Assembly: GCF_016907545.1 (NCBI RefSeq)
Contig: NZ_JAFBCD010000001.1
Coordinates: 3,720,001-3,784,000, forward strand
Reading direction: 5' to 3'
Origin: Paenarthrobacter ilicis
GTDB lineage: Bacteria; Actinomycetota; Actinomycetes; Actinomycetales; Micrococcaceae
DNA length: 64,000 nucleotides
Shown here: in pieces, positions 17,015-26,167 of the stretch
Position numbering within the stretch: the first letter of the stretch is position 1
How the letters are laid out: every line of letters starts with the position of its first letter
The notes under the pieces: generated by a model
The model's database searches: none
What the model saw: the letters and a program-made list of their open reading frames with translations, nothing else
Told to the model about the DNA's origin: nothing
Program-made: the position numbers and the translations under genes

Positions 17015-18133
17015 CTAGGAACCTTGCGGAGCCTTTGTATACCCTGCACATAATTCCAAGAACCGGGTGTTGGCTTCCACCTCACCGATGGTCACCCTGA
17101 CACCCTCATTTCCGAAGGCCCGGACTGACAAGGCCTGCGAAGCCGCCAGCGCCGCGAACTCGGCACTGTTGGCTCCAAGATTCAGCCATACGAAGTTACC
17201 TTGGGCCTCAGGAATGAACCAGCCCAACTCCCTAAGGCCGGCAGAAACGCGGTCCCGTTCCTCAACGATGCTTTGTACCCTTTCCACAACCTGGTCGAAA
17301 TTCTCGATGGAAGTGACGGCAGCGCGCTCCGCGATTTGGGAAACGGAGAACGGTGTGGCGGTGACACGGAGGTACTGGGTCAACAGCGGTCCGGAGACGC
17401 TGTAGCCAACCCGCAGTCCGGCCAACCCATGGGCCTTGGAGAAAGTCCTCAGCACCACCACGTTGGGATACTTCCTGTAAAGCTTCACGCCGTCCACGGC
17501 ATCGGTGTGACGCACGAACTCCTGATACGCCTCGTCGATGACCACCACTACATTCGATGGGACCGAGCGGATGAAGCGTTCAGTTTCCTCGGTGGTCAAA
17601 ATGGGGCCGGTGGGATTGTTCGGCGTGCAAAGGAGGATCACCTTGGTCCGCACAGTGACGGCGGCAGCCATGGTGTCGAGGTCATGCCGGCCGTCCTCCA
17701 ACAAGGGAATCCGGACACTTTCAGCCCCGGCCAGGCCCACCGAAATGGGGTAGGCCTCGAACGAACGCCATGCATAGATGACCTCGTCCGGCTTTCCGTC
17801 GTCGTTCTGCCCGGCGAAGGTAGCTAGAATCTGGTTCAGCGCCCCAAGACTGCCGGCACCGGTGACAACATCGTCAGCCGGGACCTCCAGAAATCCTGCC
17901 AGTGCATCCCGGAGCTTGGTGGCCAACGGGTCCGGGTAACGGTTGAGGTCGGTCTGATCCGCAATGGCCTGCAACACTGCAGGAATGGGCGGCAGAGGAT
18001 TCTCGTTGGACGACAATTTATAGCTGGTAAGGCCCTCAATGGCAGCCGGGGGTTTACCGGCTGCATATTTGGGGAGCCTGTCCACGACCGGCCGGGGGGT
18101 TACGCCTTCCGGTGCGTTGTCAGTAATAGTCAT
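17015..18133 (-). CDS. hisC: Histidinol-phosphate / aromatic aminotransferase family enzyme
   Basis: A 372-residue fold-type I aminotransferase of the HisC/Pat group. YKLSSNENPLPP near residues 38-49, CTPNNPTGP near 163, VIDEAYQEF near 190 and RTFSKAHGLAGLRVGY with the PLP lysine near 225 are diagnostic. In Actinobacteria such a second copy is often annotated as a phenylalanine aminotransferase, and sequence alone does not decide between the two. It precedes bkdA on the same strand by 150 bp, but the operator in that gap argues for separate control. Confidence 0.8.
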   Translation of the reverse strand: MTITDNAPEGVTPRPVVDRLPKYAAGKPPAAIEGLTSYKLSSNENPLPPIPAVLQAIADQTDLNRYPDPLATKLRDALAGFLEVPADDVVTGAGSLGALNQILATFAGQNDDGKPDEVIYAWRSFEAYPISVGLAGAESVRIPLLEDGRHDLDTMAAAVTVRTKVILLCTPNNPTGPILTTEETERFIRSVPSNVVVVIDEAYQEFVRHTDAVDGVKLYRKYPNVVVLRTFSKAHGLAGLRVGYSVSGPLLTQYLRVTATPFSVSQIAERAAVTSIENFDQVVERVQSIVEERDRVSAGLRELGWFIPEAQGNFVWLNLGANSAEFAALAASQALSVRAFGNEGVRVTIGEVEANTRFLELCAGYTKAPQGS

Positions 18134-18204
18134 GGTTTCAAGCCTACTTGCCCGGGGTCGCCCGTGCCCGGCCTATTCCTGCTTCTGTGTGCAAGCATTG
18201 GTTC

Positions 18205-18633
18205 ATGCGTTCATTCGTCATTCGTGTCCTGATTAACGGGCTCGCTTTGTGGGTTGCCACCTGGCTGCTGCAAGGCATGGAGATTTCAACCAGCGCGACC
18301 GAATCCGCGGCAGTCAGCGCCGGCTTGACCCAGGGAGCCGACACCGTGGGCCTGGTGCTGGCGTACTTGTTCATTGGCCTCATCTTTGGCGTGGTCAATG
18401 CCTTGGTCCGTCCTCTTGTCAGGGTGCTGTCCCTCCCGGTCACCATCCTCACCCTCGGGCTGTTCTCCATTGTCATCAACGCTGCCATGCTGTATCTCAC
18501 CGCATGGCTCAGTACTTTCACGCCGGTGCACCTGACTTTGGACTCGTTTTTCTGGACGGCCATCCTTGCGTCGATCATCATCAGCCTCGTCTCTGTAGTA
18601 GCAGGGCTGATCCCGGGAACCGGCAAGCGCTGA
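18205..18633 (+). CDS. Phage-holin superfamily IV (PF04020-like) membrane protein
   Basis: A 142-residue protein with four hydrophobic helices: FVIRVLINGLALWVATWLL, GLVLAYLFIGLIFGVVNALV, VTILTLGLFSIVINAAMLYL and [21 protein letters not shown]. The pattern IFGVVNALVRPLVRVLSLPVTILTLGLF is the family signature. Despite the family name these are normal chromosomal proteins of unknown function and do not indicate a prophage. ATG 18205 opens the first helix; the ribosome site is weak, and an upstream GTG (18187) is possible. Confidence 0.78.
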   Translation: MRSFVIRVLINGLALWVATWLLQGMEISTSATESAAVSAGLTQGADTVGLVLAYLFIGLIFGVVNALVRPLVRVLSLPVTILTLGLFSIVINAAMLYLTAWLSTFTPVHLTLDSFFWTAILASIIISLVSVVAGLIPGTGKR

Positions 18634-18666
18634 GCCCAGGACGAACTGGGGTCACCCCGCCTGCCA

Positions 18667-20019
18667 TCATCGGGTCGCCGCTTCACGCTTGGTTTCCCGG
18701 ACAGAGCGCCTCGTGTCCGCCGGGGTGCCGGAGTGGACGGTCACTGGGGCCCTTTCCAATTTGTACCGGGTAACCTTCGCCGCGCCACCAGCGCCAACCA
18801 CAGCCGCGAAGGCCGCTGCGGAGGCCGCCAGGGACTCGTCCTTGCTGCGGGCAACCAGCTCTGCTCCCGAGGCGTAGTTCTCCTGGTCATGTCCAGGTCC
18901 CAAACCGGGGTCGGCCCCGCCGGGGGTTGCAACATCATTGGTCAAGGTGACCGTGACCCGGTCCTTGGTGTCCTGATTGACGCGGCCATCAGTTCCAGGC
19001 ACCCAATCCTGCACGTGCTCCAAATGAAGGGAGCTGATGCCGGGTTCAGGCGTTATGTCTCCCACCGGCGATCCTGCCGTCAGAACATACTTGAGGTTGA
19101 ATTCGCCAAGGAATGCCTTGTCCTGCGCAAGATTCATGGCATGGATACCGCCTTGGCTGTGCCCAACGGCCACCACCTCCTGACCTGGACGGGCACCGGC
19201 GTCGCGCAGTGCCTGGCGGATGGCCGGGGCGACCTGCGCGGAGTGGTAAGCCATGGCCTCACCGATCCCGGCGATGTCGAAAGGGTTGGTGGAGGGGGAA
19301 TCAGGCTGGGTCCCGGGAATCAACACCATCCATGAGGATGACCCGCCGCTCCCGAATTGAATGACCTCGATTTCACCGTCGTTGCGGGCATGAAGCTGCT
19401 CCGTGCGGCGAAGGCTTTCCGCCATGGATGGGTTGATCTCCACGCTGGACTCCTCCATTTTCAGGACATTGACATGGCGTGGCTGCAGGTCAGCCAACAA
19501 CGCGTTGTCCATGATGGGACGCAGCACATCCGCAGACGTGAAAGAGTCGGGAATCAGCCTGTTGAAGGCTTCCTCGGCCAAGTCACGACCCAGGTTGAAC
19601 GGCCAAGGCGCGCCCGAAGCCCGGAATTGGTCAAACCCCGGCGCGTGTGGCCGGGCATTCCTGGCTTCGGTCTCAAGGTAGTCATGGTGGCTGGATCGCA
19701 CGGCAGAGCCCACCTCCGCCAGGTCTTGCCGCACCGTTGCCAGCCTGTTCCTACTGCCGGCGATAGCGTCCAATGCCAGGCAACCGGTATGGAATGAGTC
19801 GCGGAGGAAGGGTTCCAAGCTGTGCTGGATCCGAAGGGTTTCTGCCTCCACCTCAAGAAGCTGCTGAACCATTCCCTCCAGATAGCCGGCGCCTCTGAGC
19901 AGCTCCTCGAGTTGGAAGGACATACCTCCCACCCCGCCCCGGATAGTCAGGAACCCGTCAGGCGGCGGCTCTGTTGGGGTGGGAGCAGAGCCTGCTCCCA
20001 CCGCGGCCACGTCCGTCAT
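18667..20019 (-). CDS. Alpha/beta-hydrolase-fold protein with WXG-like helical N-terminus
   Basis: A 450-residue protein without signal peptide. The first 130 residues look helical with heptad-like spacing, as in type VII-associated proteins. The hydrolase part follows: WMVLIPGTQPDSP, nucleophile elbow VVAVGHSQGGIHAMNLA around 290 (Ser in GHSQG), a following TAGSPVGD, and a His candidate in LHLEHVQDWVPGTDGR. It is one base downstream of, and coupled to, the small WXG100-like gene. Lipase or esterase activity is likely; export is inference. Confidence 0.74.
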   Translation of the reverse strand: MTDVAAVGAGSAPTPTEPPPDGFLTIRGGVGGMSFQLEELLRGAGYLEGMVQQLLEVEAETLRIQHSLEPFLRDSFHTGCLALDAIAGSRNRLATVRQDLAEVGSAVRSSHHDYLETEARNARPHAPGFDQFRASGAPWPFNLGRDLAEEAFNRLIPDSFTSADVLRPIMDNALLADLQPRHVNVLKMEESSVEINPSMAESLRRTEQLHARNDGEIEVIQFGSGGSSSWMVLIPGTQPDSPSTNPFDIAGIGEAMAYHSAQVAPAIRQALRDAGARPGQEVVAVGHSQGGIHAMNLAQDKAFLGEFNLKYVLTAGSPVGDITPEPGISSLHLEHVQDWVPGTDGRVNQDTKDRVTVTLTNDVATPGGADPGLGPGHDQENYASGAELVARSKDESLAASAAAFAAVVGAGGAAKVTRYKLERAPVTVHSGTPADTRRSVRETKREAATR

Positions 20020-20330
20020 CAGTGGCCCCCCTTGCCGGCGGCTGAAACTGACTGTGAATGGCGCAGAACGGTGGCTGCAGCATCTTCCAGGGTTTCCCTT
20101 GCGCGCATCAGGGCTGCGGCGTGCAGGGCAACGGTCGTCCGGTAGGCGCGTCCGGCCGGGGATAGCCAGTTTTCCAGCTGTGCCCGCCGCAGCGAGGCAA
20201 GGACGCCGTCAACCTGGTCAACGCAAGCGTTGATGCGCCAGGCAAGTCTCTGCACCTCATGGCTGCGGGAGGCACACTCAAGAGGATCGAAAAGGGGCGG
20301 GGTGGCTGCAGTCATCAAGCCAACGCTCAT
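20019..20330 (-). CDS. Small helical WXG100-like protein
   Basis: A 103-residue protein. Two helical stretches flank LENWLSPAGRAYR near residues 63-75, which resembles the W-x-(S/G)-x-A turn of WXG100-type proteins of type VII secretion. It ends in a helix with ETLEDAAATVLRHSQ. GTG/ATG choices exist: ATG 20330 has GGAG nine bases upstream, and ATG 20315 is an alternative. Its stop shares a base with the start of the hydrolase gene (TGATG). No ESX ATPase is in the window. Function unknown. Confidence 0.6.
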   Translation of the reverse strand: MSVGLMTAATPPLFDPLECASRSHEVQRLAWRINACVDQVDGVLASLRRAQLENWLSPAGRAYRTTVALHAAALMRARETLEDAAATVLRHSQSVSAAGKGGH

Positions 20331-20497
20331 GTGCGGGTACTCCAGTGATTGGTTCTGCGGATCAATGGGCCCGACGCTACGGAACCACTCGAGGTGCCGG
20401 AAGTGCTGGGGCGGACTATGTGGATAACGGCGGGGTCCATCCACATAGCTGCGTAACCAACCCGGTGAGCTCCGTGGAGCATGAAAGAATAGGAACC

Positions 20498-21919
20498 ATG
20501 GCTGAATCCCCTCGTGTTTCCCTTGCGTCCGAACCGCTCGCCCTTGGCGCCCTTGACGGCCGTTACCGTGCCGCCGTCGCGCCCCTCGTTGACTACTTGT
20601 CCGAGGCTGCCCTGAACCGCGATCGCGTTCACGTGGAAGTGGAGTGGTTGATTCACCTGACGAGCCAGTCCGTACTGCCCGGCGCCGGACCGCTCTCTGC
20701 GGAACAGAACGCCAAGCTCCGTGCGATCGTCACTGACTTCAACGCCGCATCAGTCAATGAGCTCGCCGAGATTGAAGCTGTCACTGTCCACGACGTCAAG
20801 GCTGTTGAGTACTACATCGGCCGCCGGCTCGAGGCAATCGGTATTGAGAACCTGACCGCCATGGTGCACTTCGGCTGCACCTCGGAGGACATCAACAACC
20901 TCTCCTACGCCGTAGGCATCAAGGGCGCAGTGGAGGCTGTCTGGCTTCCGAACGCCAGGGCTTTGGTACAGCAGATCGAAGAGATGGCCGAAGCCAACCG
21001 CTCGGTTCCCATGCTGTCGCGGACCCACGGGCAGCCCGCGACCCCTACCACTCTCGGCAAGGAACTCGCGGTGATTGCCCACCGTCTGAACCGCCAGCTC
21101 AACCGCATCGCCAAGACCGAGTACCTCGGCAAAATCAACGGTGCAACAGGAACATACGCCGCCCACGTGGCATCAGTACCCAGCGCCGACTGGGAAGGCG
21201 TTGCCAAGTCGTTCGTCGAGGGACTGGGACTGACCTGGAACCCGCTGACAACGCAGATCGAAAGCCACGATTGGCAGGCTGAGTTGTACGCGGACATCGC
21301 CCGCTTCAACCGCATCCTGCACAACGTGTGCACCGATATCTGGAGCTACATCTCCATCGGTTACTTCCGCCAGATTCCCGTCGCCGGCGCCACGGGTTCA
21401 TCCACCATGCCCCACAAGGTGAACCCGATCCGCTTCGAAAATGCCGAAGCCAACCTGGAAATCTCCAACGGCCTCCTGGACACGCTGGCCGCCACGCTGG
21501 TCACGTCCCGTTGGCAGCGCGACCTCACCGACTCTTCCTCGCAGCGCAACATTGGTGTGGCCTTCGGGCACTCGTTGTTGGCCATCTCCAACGTCGCCAA
21601 GGGTTTGAAGGCCCTGGACGTAGCAGAAGAAGTCCTTGCGGGCGATCTCGAGACCAACTGGGAAGTCCTGGGCGAAGCCATCCAGATGGTGATGCGGGCC
21701 GAAGCCATCGCCGGCGTTGAGGGCATGGAGAACCCCTACGAACGTTTGAAGGACCTGACCCGAGGCCAGCGCGTAAATGGCGCGAGGATGCAGGAATTCG
21801 TGCAGGGCCTGGGGCTTTCGAAGGATGCCGAGGCGCGCCTCCTGGCGTTGACCCCGGGCAAGTACACGGGCATCGCCGACCAGCTCGTGGACCACCTCAA
21901 GCAGGACCACCTCAAGTAG
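20498..21919 (+). CDS. purB: Adenylosuccinate lyase
   Basis: Two steps of purine synthesis: SAICAR to AICAR plus fumarate, and adenylosuccinate to AMP plus fumarate. The 473-residue protein belongs to the E. coli-type PurB branch. ALGALDGRY near residue 16, HFGCTSEDINN near 125, SRTHGQPATPTTLGKEL near 170 and the lyase signature SSTMPHKVNP with the catalytic Ser loop near 303 are all present. ATG 20498 has AGGA just upstream; the frame is open further upstream but overlaps the divergent gene region. A strong terminator follows. Confidence 0.95.
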   Translation: MAESPRVSLASEPLALGALDGRYRAAVAPLVDYLSEAALNRDRVHVEVEWLIHLTSQSVLPGAGPLSAEQNAKLRAIVTDFNAASVNELAEIEAVTVHDVKAVEYYIGRRLEAIGIENLTAMVHFGCTSEDINNLSYAVGIKGAVEAVWLPNARALVQQIEEMAEANRSVPMLSRTHGQPATPTTLGKELAVIAHRLNRQLNRIAKTEYLGKINGATGTYAAHVASVPSADWEGVAKSFVEGLGLTWNPLTTQIESHDWQAELYADIARFNRILHNVCTDIWSYISIGYFRQIPVAGATGSSTMPHKVNPIRFENAEANLEISNGLLDTLAATLVTSRWQRDLTDSSSQRNIGVAFGHSLLAISNVAKGLKALDVAEEVLAGDLETNWEVLGEAIQMVMRAEAIAGVEGMENPYERLKDLTRGQRVNGARMQEFVQGLGLSKDAEARLLALTPGKYTGIADQLVDHLKQDHLK

Positions 21920-21963
21920 GAACAACGTACCGCGCAAGAAACTGCGCGATGCAGCCAGCGAAG

Positions 21964-21995
21964 CGGGCCCGGGGCCACCTGCCCCGGCCCGTTTT
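21964..21995 (+). terminator. Rho-independent terminator after purB
   Basis: CGGGCC and GGGGC (21964-21975) pair with GCCCCGGCCCG (21981-21991) with one bulged base, followed by TTTT. It lies 45 bases past the purB stop. Confidence 0.78.
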
Positions 21996-22025
21996 CGGCT
22001 GACGACGGCGTGAGGAGTATTACCC

Positions 22026-22682
22026 ATGAAGCTCTTGTTGATCAGGCACGGCCAAACACCCGGCAATGTGGCGGGCCAGCTCGATACTGCCTACCCCGGA
22101 CCTGGACTCACTGAACTCGGCCAGCGCCAGGCCGAGGCACTGCCACAGGCGTTGGCCAACGAGGATATCGGGGCCCTGTACATTTCCACCCTGGTGCGGA
22201 CCCACCAGACTGCCGCGCCGCTGGCCAAGGCCAAGGGTTTGACCCCTGAGGTCCTTGACGGTATTCACGAAATCGAAGCCGGGGCGTTGGAAACGCTGAC
22301 CGACCACGAATCGCACATGCACTACATGCGAACGGTCTTCTCGTGGACTTCCGGTGATTTGGGCGTCAGCATGCCAGGTGCCTTTGACGGCCACGCGTTC
22401 CTCGCCAGGTTTGATGCCTCGGTGGAAAGGGTGGCCGCAGCGGGTCACTCCACAGCGGCTGTTGTCAGCCACGGCGCTGCCATCCGTTGCTGGGCGGCCC
22501 TGCGGGCAGAGGGCATCGATGAAGTCTTTGCCGAATCGCATCTGCTTCCCAACACGGGATTTGTGGCGCTCGAGGGCGATCCACTGGCGGGCTGGCGGGT
22601 TGTGGAATGGGAACAGACGCCCGCAGGTGGCCCGGCCCTCAAGGACCCGACCGCCGAGGATCCCACCGGCGAGGCCTACTAG
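22026..22682 (+). CDS. Histidine phosphatase family protein
   Basis: A 218-residue phosphoglycerate-mutase-like phosphatase. LLLIRHGQTPGN at the N-terminus provides the phospho-accepting His (H9) and Arg, and VVSHGAAIRCW near residue 145 provides the second catalytic His. The glutamate region EIEAGALE is present. The substrate is not predictable. ATG 22026 has GAGGAG ten bases upstream. It stands alone after the purB terminator. Confidence 0.86.
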   Translation: MKLLLIRHGQTPGNVAGQLDTAYPGPGLTELGQRQAEALPQALANEDIGALYISTLVRTHQTAAPLAKAKGLTPEVLDGIHEIEAGALETLTDHESHMHYMRTVFSWTSGDLGVSMPGAFDGHAFLARFDASVERVAAAGHSTAAVVSHGAAIRCWAALRAEGIDEVFAESHLLPNTGFVALEGDPLAGWRVVEWEQTPAGGPALKDPTAEDPTGEAY

Positions 22683-22828
22683 TCCCGTCCCCAACCACCT
22701 GCGGCTGACACCACGCAGGCCACTCATTTCTCCCGACGCTTACGCGCAGGAAACAACGCGGTAACCGCAGCTCCCTAGGCTTGTGAAGCATAGGAACCTC
22801 CAGCGAACCCCGGCGAATTGAGGCACAG

Positions 22829-23332
22829 ATGCAGACCAACCCGCGGCTGAACATCCGGCAGGTCACATGGGCCAACCCTGTGGGCGCCGATCTCCGCGCA
22901 GCCCAGCAGGCAGAGCTTGACGGCAAGTTTGGCACCACGGATCACGAACCCGGGCCGGCGCCATCGGAGGCGGATACTGCCGTTTTTGTGGTTGCTTACG
23001 AGAAATGTTCCGGCCAGCCCCTGGGGTGCGGTGGCTTGAGGATGCTGGATGAGAAGACGGCCGAGATCAAGCGGCTGTATGTGGTTCCCTACGCACGGGG
23101 ATCAGGAGTTGCCAGCTCCATCCTGGCCGCCCTGGAAGCCCAGGCCCACTCGCACGGTTTCAGTGTCATCGCCGCAGAGGCAGGCTCCGCGCAATCAGAC
23201 GGGCGCAGTTTCTACGAGAGCGCCGGTTTCGCTGCAGTGCCCAACTTTGGCCCGTACATTGGGGTTGACGAGTCGTATTGCTACTCGAAGCGGATCGACT
23301 CCCACAGTGCCTCCCACACGGCCATGGCTTAG
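22829..23332 (+). CDS. GNAT family N-acetyltransferase
   Basis: A 167-residue acetyl-CoA-dependent acyltransferase. AEIKRLYVVPYARGSGVASSILAALEAQA around residues 78-106 contains the acetyl-CoA pyrophosphate loop R-G-S-G-x-A, and FYESAGFAAVPNFGPY is the usual C-terminal motif. The target is unknown. ATG 22829 is preceded by GAGGCA. It reads in the same direction as the neighbouring genes but with gaps of more than 70 bp, so it is probably its own unit. Confidence 0.85.
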   Translation: MQTNPRLNIRQVTWANPVGADLRAAQQAELDGKFGTTDHEPGPAPSEADTAVFVVAYEKCSGQPLGCGGLRMLDEKTAEIKRLYVVPYARGSGVASSILAALEAQAHSHGFSVIAAEAGSAQSDGRSFYESAGFAAVPNFGPYIGVDESYCYSKRIDSHSASHTAMA

Positions 23333-23404
23333 GTCCGCGACCGGCACCGCGACATCTGGAGGCAACTTCAAGCGGCGACGCCAGCAGTTCGATAATCTCG
23401 AATC

Positions 23405-23839
23405 ATGGAAAAAGCAGACATCACCTTCCGGACCCGCAAATGGGTGCGGCCCGAGGACCTTAACGCCAATGGCACACTCTTCGGCGGGAGCCTGCTGAAG
23501 TGGATCGATGAAGAAGCAGCGATCTACGCCATCCTCCAGCTCGGCAACGGCCGTGCCGTCACCAAGTACATTTCCGAAATCAACTTTGTGAGCTCTGCAG
23601 TGCAAGGTGACCTGATCGAGATGGGGCTCACGGCCAAGCGTTTCGGCCGGACATCCTTGACCATGCGCGCCGAAGTCCGCAACATGATCACGCGGCAGCC
23701 CATCCTCACCATCGAGGAAATCGTCTTCGTCAACCTGGGGACGGATGGTCGGCCCCAACCGCACGGCTACACGGAAATCACGTACGACCGTGACCGTATT
23801 CCCAGCCACCACCTCACTGAAACGCTGGACGAGGACTGA
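23405..23839 (+). CDS. Acyl-CoA thioesterase (YciA-like hotdog fold)
   Basis: A 144-residue single-hotdog thioesterase. NANGTLFGGSLLKWIDEEAAIYA near residues 20-42 carries the catalytic Asn/Asp region of the YciA/BACH group, and VTKYISEINFVSSAVQGD follows. It hydrolyses acyl-CoAs, probably as a hexamer. ATG 23405 has no Shine-Dalgarno. TAATCT at 23393-23398 ends six bases before the ATG, which suggests a leaderless transcript. Confidence 0.88.
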   Translation: MEKADITFRTRKWVRPEDLNANGTLFGGSLLKWIDEEAAIYAILQLGNGRAVTKYISEINFVSSAVQGDLIEMGLTAKRFGRTSLTMRAEVRNMITRQPILTIEEIVFVNLGTDGRPQPHGYTEITYDRDRIPSHHLTETLDED

Positions 23840-23879
23840 CCCGTCCGGCGTCGTGAGCTAAAAAGTCCTTAAACGGGTG

Positions 23880-23913
23880 CTGGCGGCCGCGGTGATGCGG
23901 CCGCCAGCTTGTA
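23880..23913. terminator. Bidirectional hairpin between convergent thioesterase and SDR genes
   Basis: CTGGCGGCCGC (23880-23890) and GCGGCCGCCAG (23897-23907) form a perfect 11-bp stem with loop GGTGAT, followed by CTTGTATTT on the plus strand. It lies between two convergent stop codons. Confidence 0.75.
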
Positions 23914-23954
23914 TTTCCGGCAGCGGGAGTGATGCCGCCGGAATTCGGGGGGAC

Positions 23955-24704
23955 TCAGCGACGATCGAACGTCAGGCCGCCGGGCACCTGGAACGTGGGC
24001 ATGAGTTCCAGCATGCCAACGTTGACGTGACGTGGCGTTTCAATCGCGTAGTCCAGGGCATTGACGATGTCATCGGTGGTGAGTGACTCGTAGCCTTCGT
24101 AGTAGGTCTTCCATGCTTCTTCCATGGCTTCCGGCGTGCCGCCCATGTTGCGGCCGAAGATCTCCGTCTCCACGCGGCCCGGGCAGATCTCCGTGACGCG
24201 GATGCGCTTGCCAACGGTGTCGTTGCGGAGCTGGCGGGAAATCTGGTGCACGGCCGCCTTGGTGGCGTGATAGACCGTGTGGCCGTAGAAGTTGTACACA
24301 CCGGCAATGGAGCTGATGTTGATGACATGGCCCAGATCGCGTTCCACCATGCCCGGGAGCACCAAGCGGGTGAGCTGCAGCAGGCCGCGCAGGTTCACGT
24401 CCACCAGTTCATCGATGTCCTCCTCTGAGGAGTCCAGGATGTTGCCGGGCCGGGACACTCCGGCGCAGTTCACCAGGACGTCCACGGTGAGATCATTGAC
24501 GACGGCGGCCAGCGCGGCTGTGTCGGTCAGGTCAACGACGTGCGGGATGGCTCCGGTGCGGTCGGCGAGTTCCGCGAGGCGTTCCTCGTTGCGCGCAACG
24601 GCATGGACGGTGAGTCCGCGCTTGGCCAAGCGCTCGGTGATCGCTGCGCCCATACCGGTGGAAGCTCCGGTAACGAGGGCTGTGGTGTAGTCGGAAAAAG
24701 TCAT
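23955..24704 (-). CDS. SDR family NAD(P)-dependent oxidoreductase
   Basis: A classical short-chain dehydrogenase of 249 residues. TALVTGASTGMGAAI gives the cofactor motif TGxxxGxG, VNCAGVS the NAG-like motif, the catalytic Ser is in INISSIAG, YHATK the active-site Tyr and Lys, and CPGRVETEI follows. Substrate unknown (YdfG-like). ATG 24704 has GGAGG at correct spacing; an earlier in-frame start is less likely. It is last in a run with the MFS gene and pxpABC, so it may act on a related metabolite. Confidence 0.87.
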   Translation of the reverse strand: MTFSDYTTALVTGASTGMGAAITERLAKRGLTVHAVARNEERLAELADRTGAIPHVVDLTDTAALAAVVNDLTVDVLVNCAGVSRPGNILDSSEEDIDELVDVNLRGLLQLTRLVLPGMVERDLGHVINISSIAGVYNFYGHTVYHATKAAVHQISRQLRNDTVGKRIRVTEICPGRVETEIFGRNMGGTPEAMEEAWKTYYEGYESLTTDDIVNALDYAIETPRHVNVGMLELMPTFQVPGGLTFDRR

Positions 24705-24770
24705 GGGGTCCTCCAAAGGTGGGGAAGGAGCGGACGCCATCATGGATGGCGCCCGCCCGGTTGGTAGGTT

Positions 24771-26111
24771 CTAGGCGTCCCGCAGCGGCTCGTGTGCACG
24801 GTCCTTGACCGTGCTGACCGCAATGAGCGTGCCCAGTGCGGTGATGACCGCATAGAACGCCGGCATGTAGATGTTGTTGGTGCTGCTGATCAACCAGGTC
24901 ATGAGCAGCGGAGCCGTACCGCCGAAGAGTGCCGAGGAGATGTTGTAGCCCACGCCGTAAGCGGAGTACCGGACCCGGGTGGGGAACAGTTCAACGAGCA
25001 GGATGTGGATGACGGCGGTGTGGCCGGCGAAGATGACCGCCATGATGCAGGCGCCCAGGATAGCGAGGCCCATCTGGCCGGTAGCGATCAGCGCGTAGGA
25101 CGGGATGCCCAGGACCGCCATGCCGATCGCGGAGCCGGCGATGACTTTCTTGCGGCCCACGCGGTCAGACAGTGAGCCCATGAACGGGATCGCGATGCAG
25201 ATGACCACCAGGCTGCAGGCGGTCACCAGCAGGGCCTCGCCAATGGTGAAGTTCAGTTGCTTGCCCTTGAGGAAAGTGGGCATATAGGAGAAGAGGACGT
25301 AGTAGCCGGAGCCGTTCATCAGCGGGATGAACAGGGCCAGGAGCATGGCGCGGCGGTGGACCGGGCTGGCCAGGGCTTCCTTGAGCGGGTTCTTGGAAAG
25401 GCCGCCCTCTTCCTTCAGCTTTTCGAAGTTGGGGGTATCGCTGATGGCCTTGCGGATGTACCAGCCGATGATGCCCATGGGGATGGCGACCAGGAACGGA
25501 ATGCGCCAGGCGAACGAGCCGAATCCACCGCCGTCGATCGCTGCCTGGGTGAGCCACGGTGACATGGAGTAGGCAACCAAAGTACCGGTCAGGAGTGCTG
25601 CGAAGGAGGCGATCTGGGCGTAGGAGGTGATGATGCCGCGCTTGCCTTCGGGTGCGTGTTCGGCAAGGAAGGTCATGGCGCCGGCAGCCTCGCCACCCAC
25701 GGAGAAGCCTTGGACCAAGCGGAGAAGTACCAGCAGGATGGGAGCCGCGATGCCGATTGCCGCGTAGGGCGGCAGCAGGCCGATGCCGGCAGTGGCCACG
25801 CTGATCAGCATGATCACGAAGACCAGTAGCTTTTGCCTGCCGATCCGGTCTCCCAGGTAACCGCAAACAATCGCGCCAAGCGGGCGGACGAAGAAGGAGA
25901 CGGCGTAGCCGGCGAACACAAAGAGCAGTGCGTTGTCAGGGTTGCCCGGGGCGAGGAAGACCAGCGCCAGCGTTCCGGCCATGAAAGCGAAAATGCCGTT
26001 GTCGTAGAGTTCCACAAAGATGCCAACGCACCCTGCGGTGACAACCTTGCGGGTTTGGCGGCCCGTGAGCCGCTCATGCTGCGCGGGCGCAGCGTTGGTG
26101 CTTGCGGTCAT
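24771..26111 (-). CDS. MFS transporter, metabolite:H+ symporter (MHS) family
   Basis: A 446-residue permease with twelve expected helices. GYLGDRIGRQKLL near residue 85 and GSLSDRVGRKKVIAG in the second half are the paired MFS loops, and RLVQGFSVGGEAAGAMTFLAEHAPEGKRG is typical of the MHS subfamily (ProP, ShiA, KgtP-like), which imports small organic acids and zwitterions. It lies 56 bp after pxpC, so 5-oxoproline or a related compound is an attractive but unproved substrate. Confidence 0.88.
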   Translation of the reverse strand: MTASTNAAPAQHERLTGRQTRKVVTAGCVGIFVELYDNGIFAFMAGTLALVFLAPGNPDNALLFVFAGYAVSFFVRPLGAIVCGYLGDRIGRQKLLVFVIMLISVATAGIGLLPPYAAIGIAAPILLVLLRLVQGFSVGGEAAGAMTFLAEHAPEGKRGIITSYAQIASFAALLTGTLVAYSMSPWLTQAAIDGGGFGSFAWRIPFLVAIPMGIIGWYIRKAISDTPNFEKLKEEGGLSKNPLKEALASPVHRRAMLLALFIPLMNGSGYYVLFSYMPTFLKGKQLNFTIGEALLVTACSLVVICIAIPFMGSLSDRVGRKKVIAGSAIGMAVLGIPSYALIATGQMGLAILGACIMAVIFAGHTAVIHILLVELFPTRVRYSAYGVGYNISSALFGGTAPLLMTWLISSTNNIYMPAFYAVITALGTLIAVSTVKDRAHEPLRDA

Positions 26112-26167
26112 GACTTTTCCTTACTGGGATGAGCGTAGCAACGCCAACTGGGGATGACGACAGGTTT

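Noticed and set aside
18205..18633. Prophage remnant suggested by the holin superfamily name
   Set aside because: This holin superfamily IV protein is a common chromosomal membrane protein; no other phage genes adjoin.
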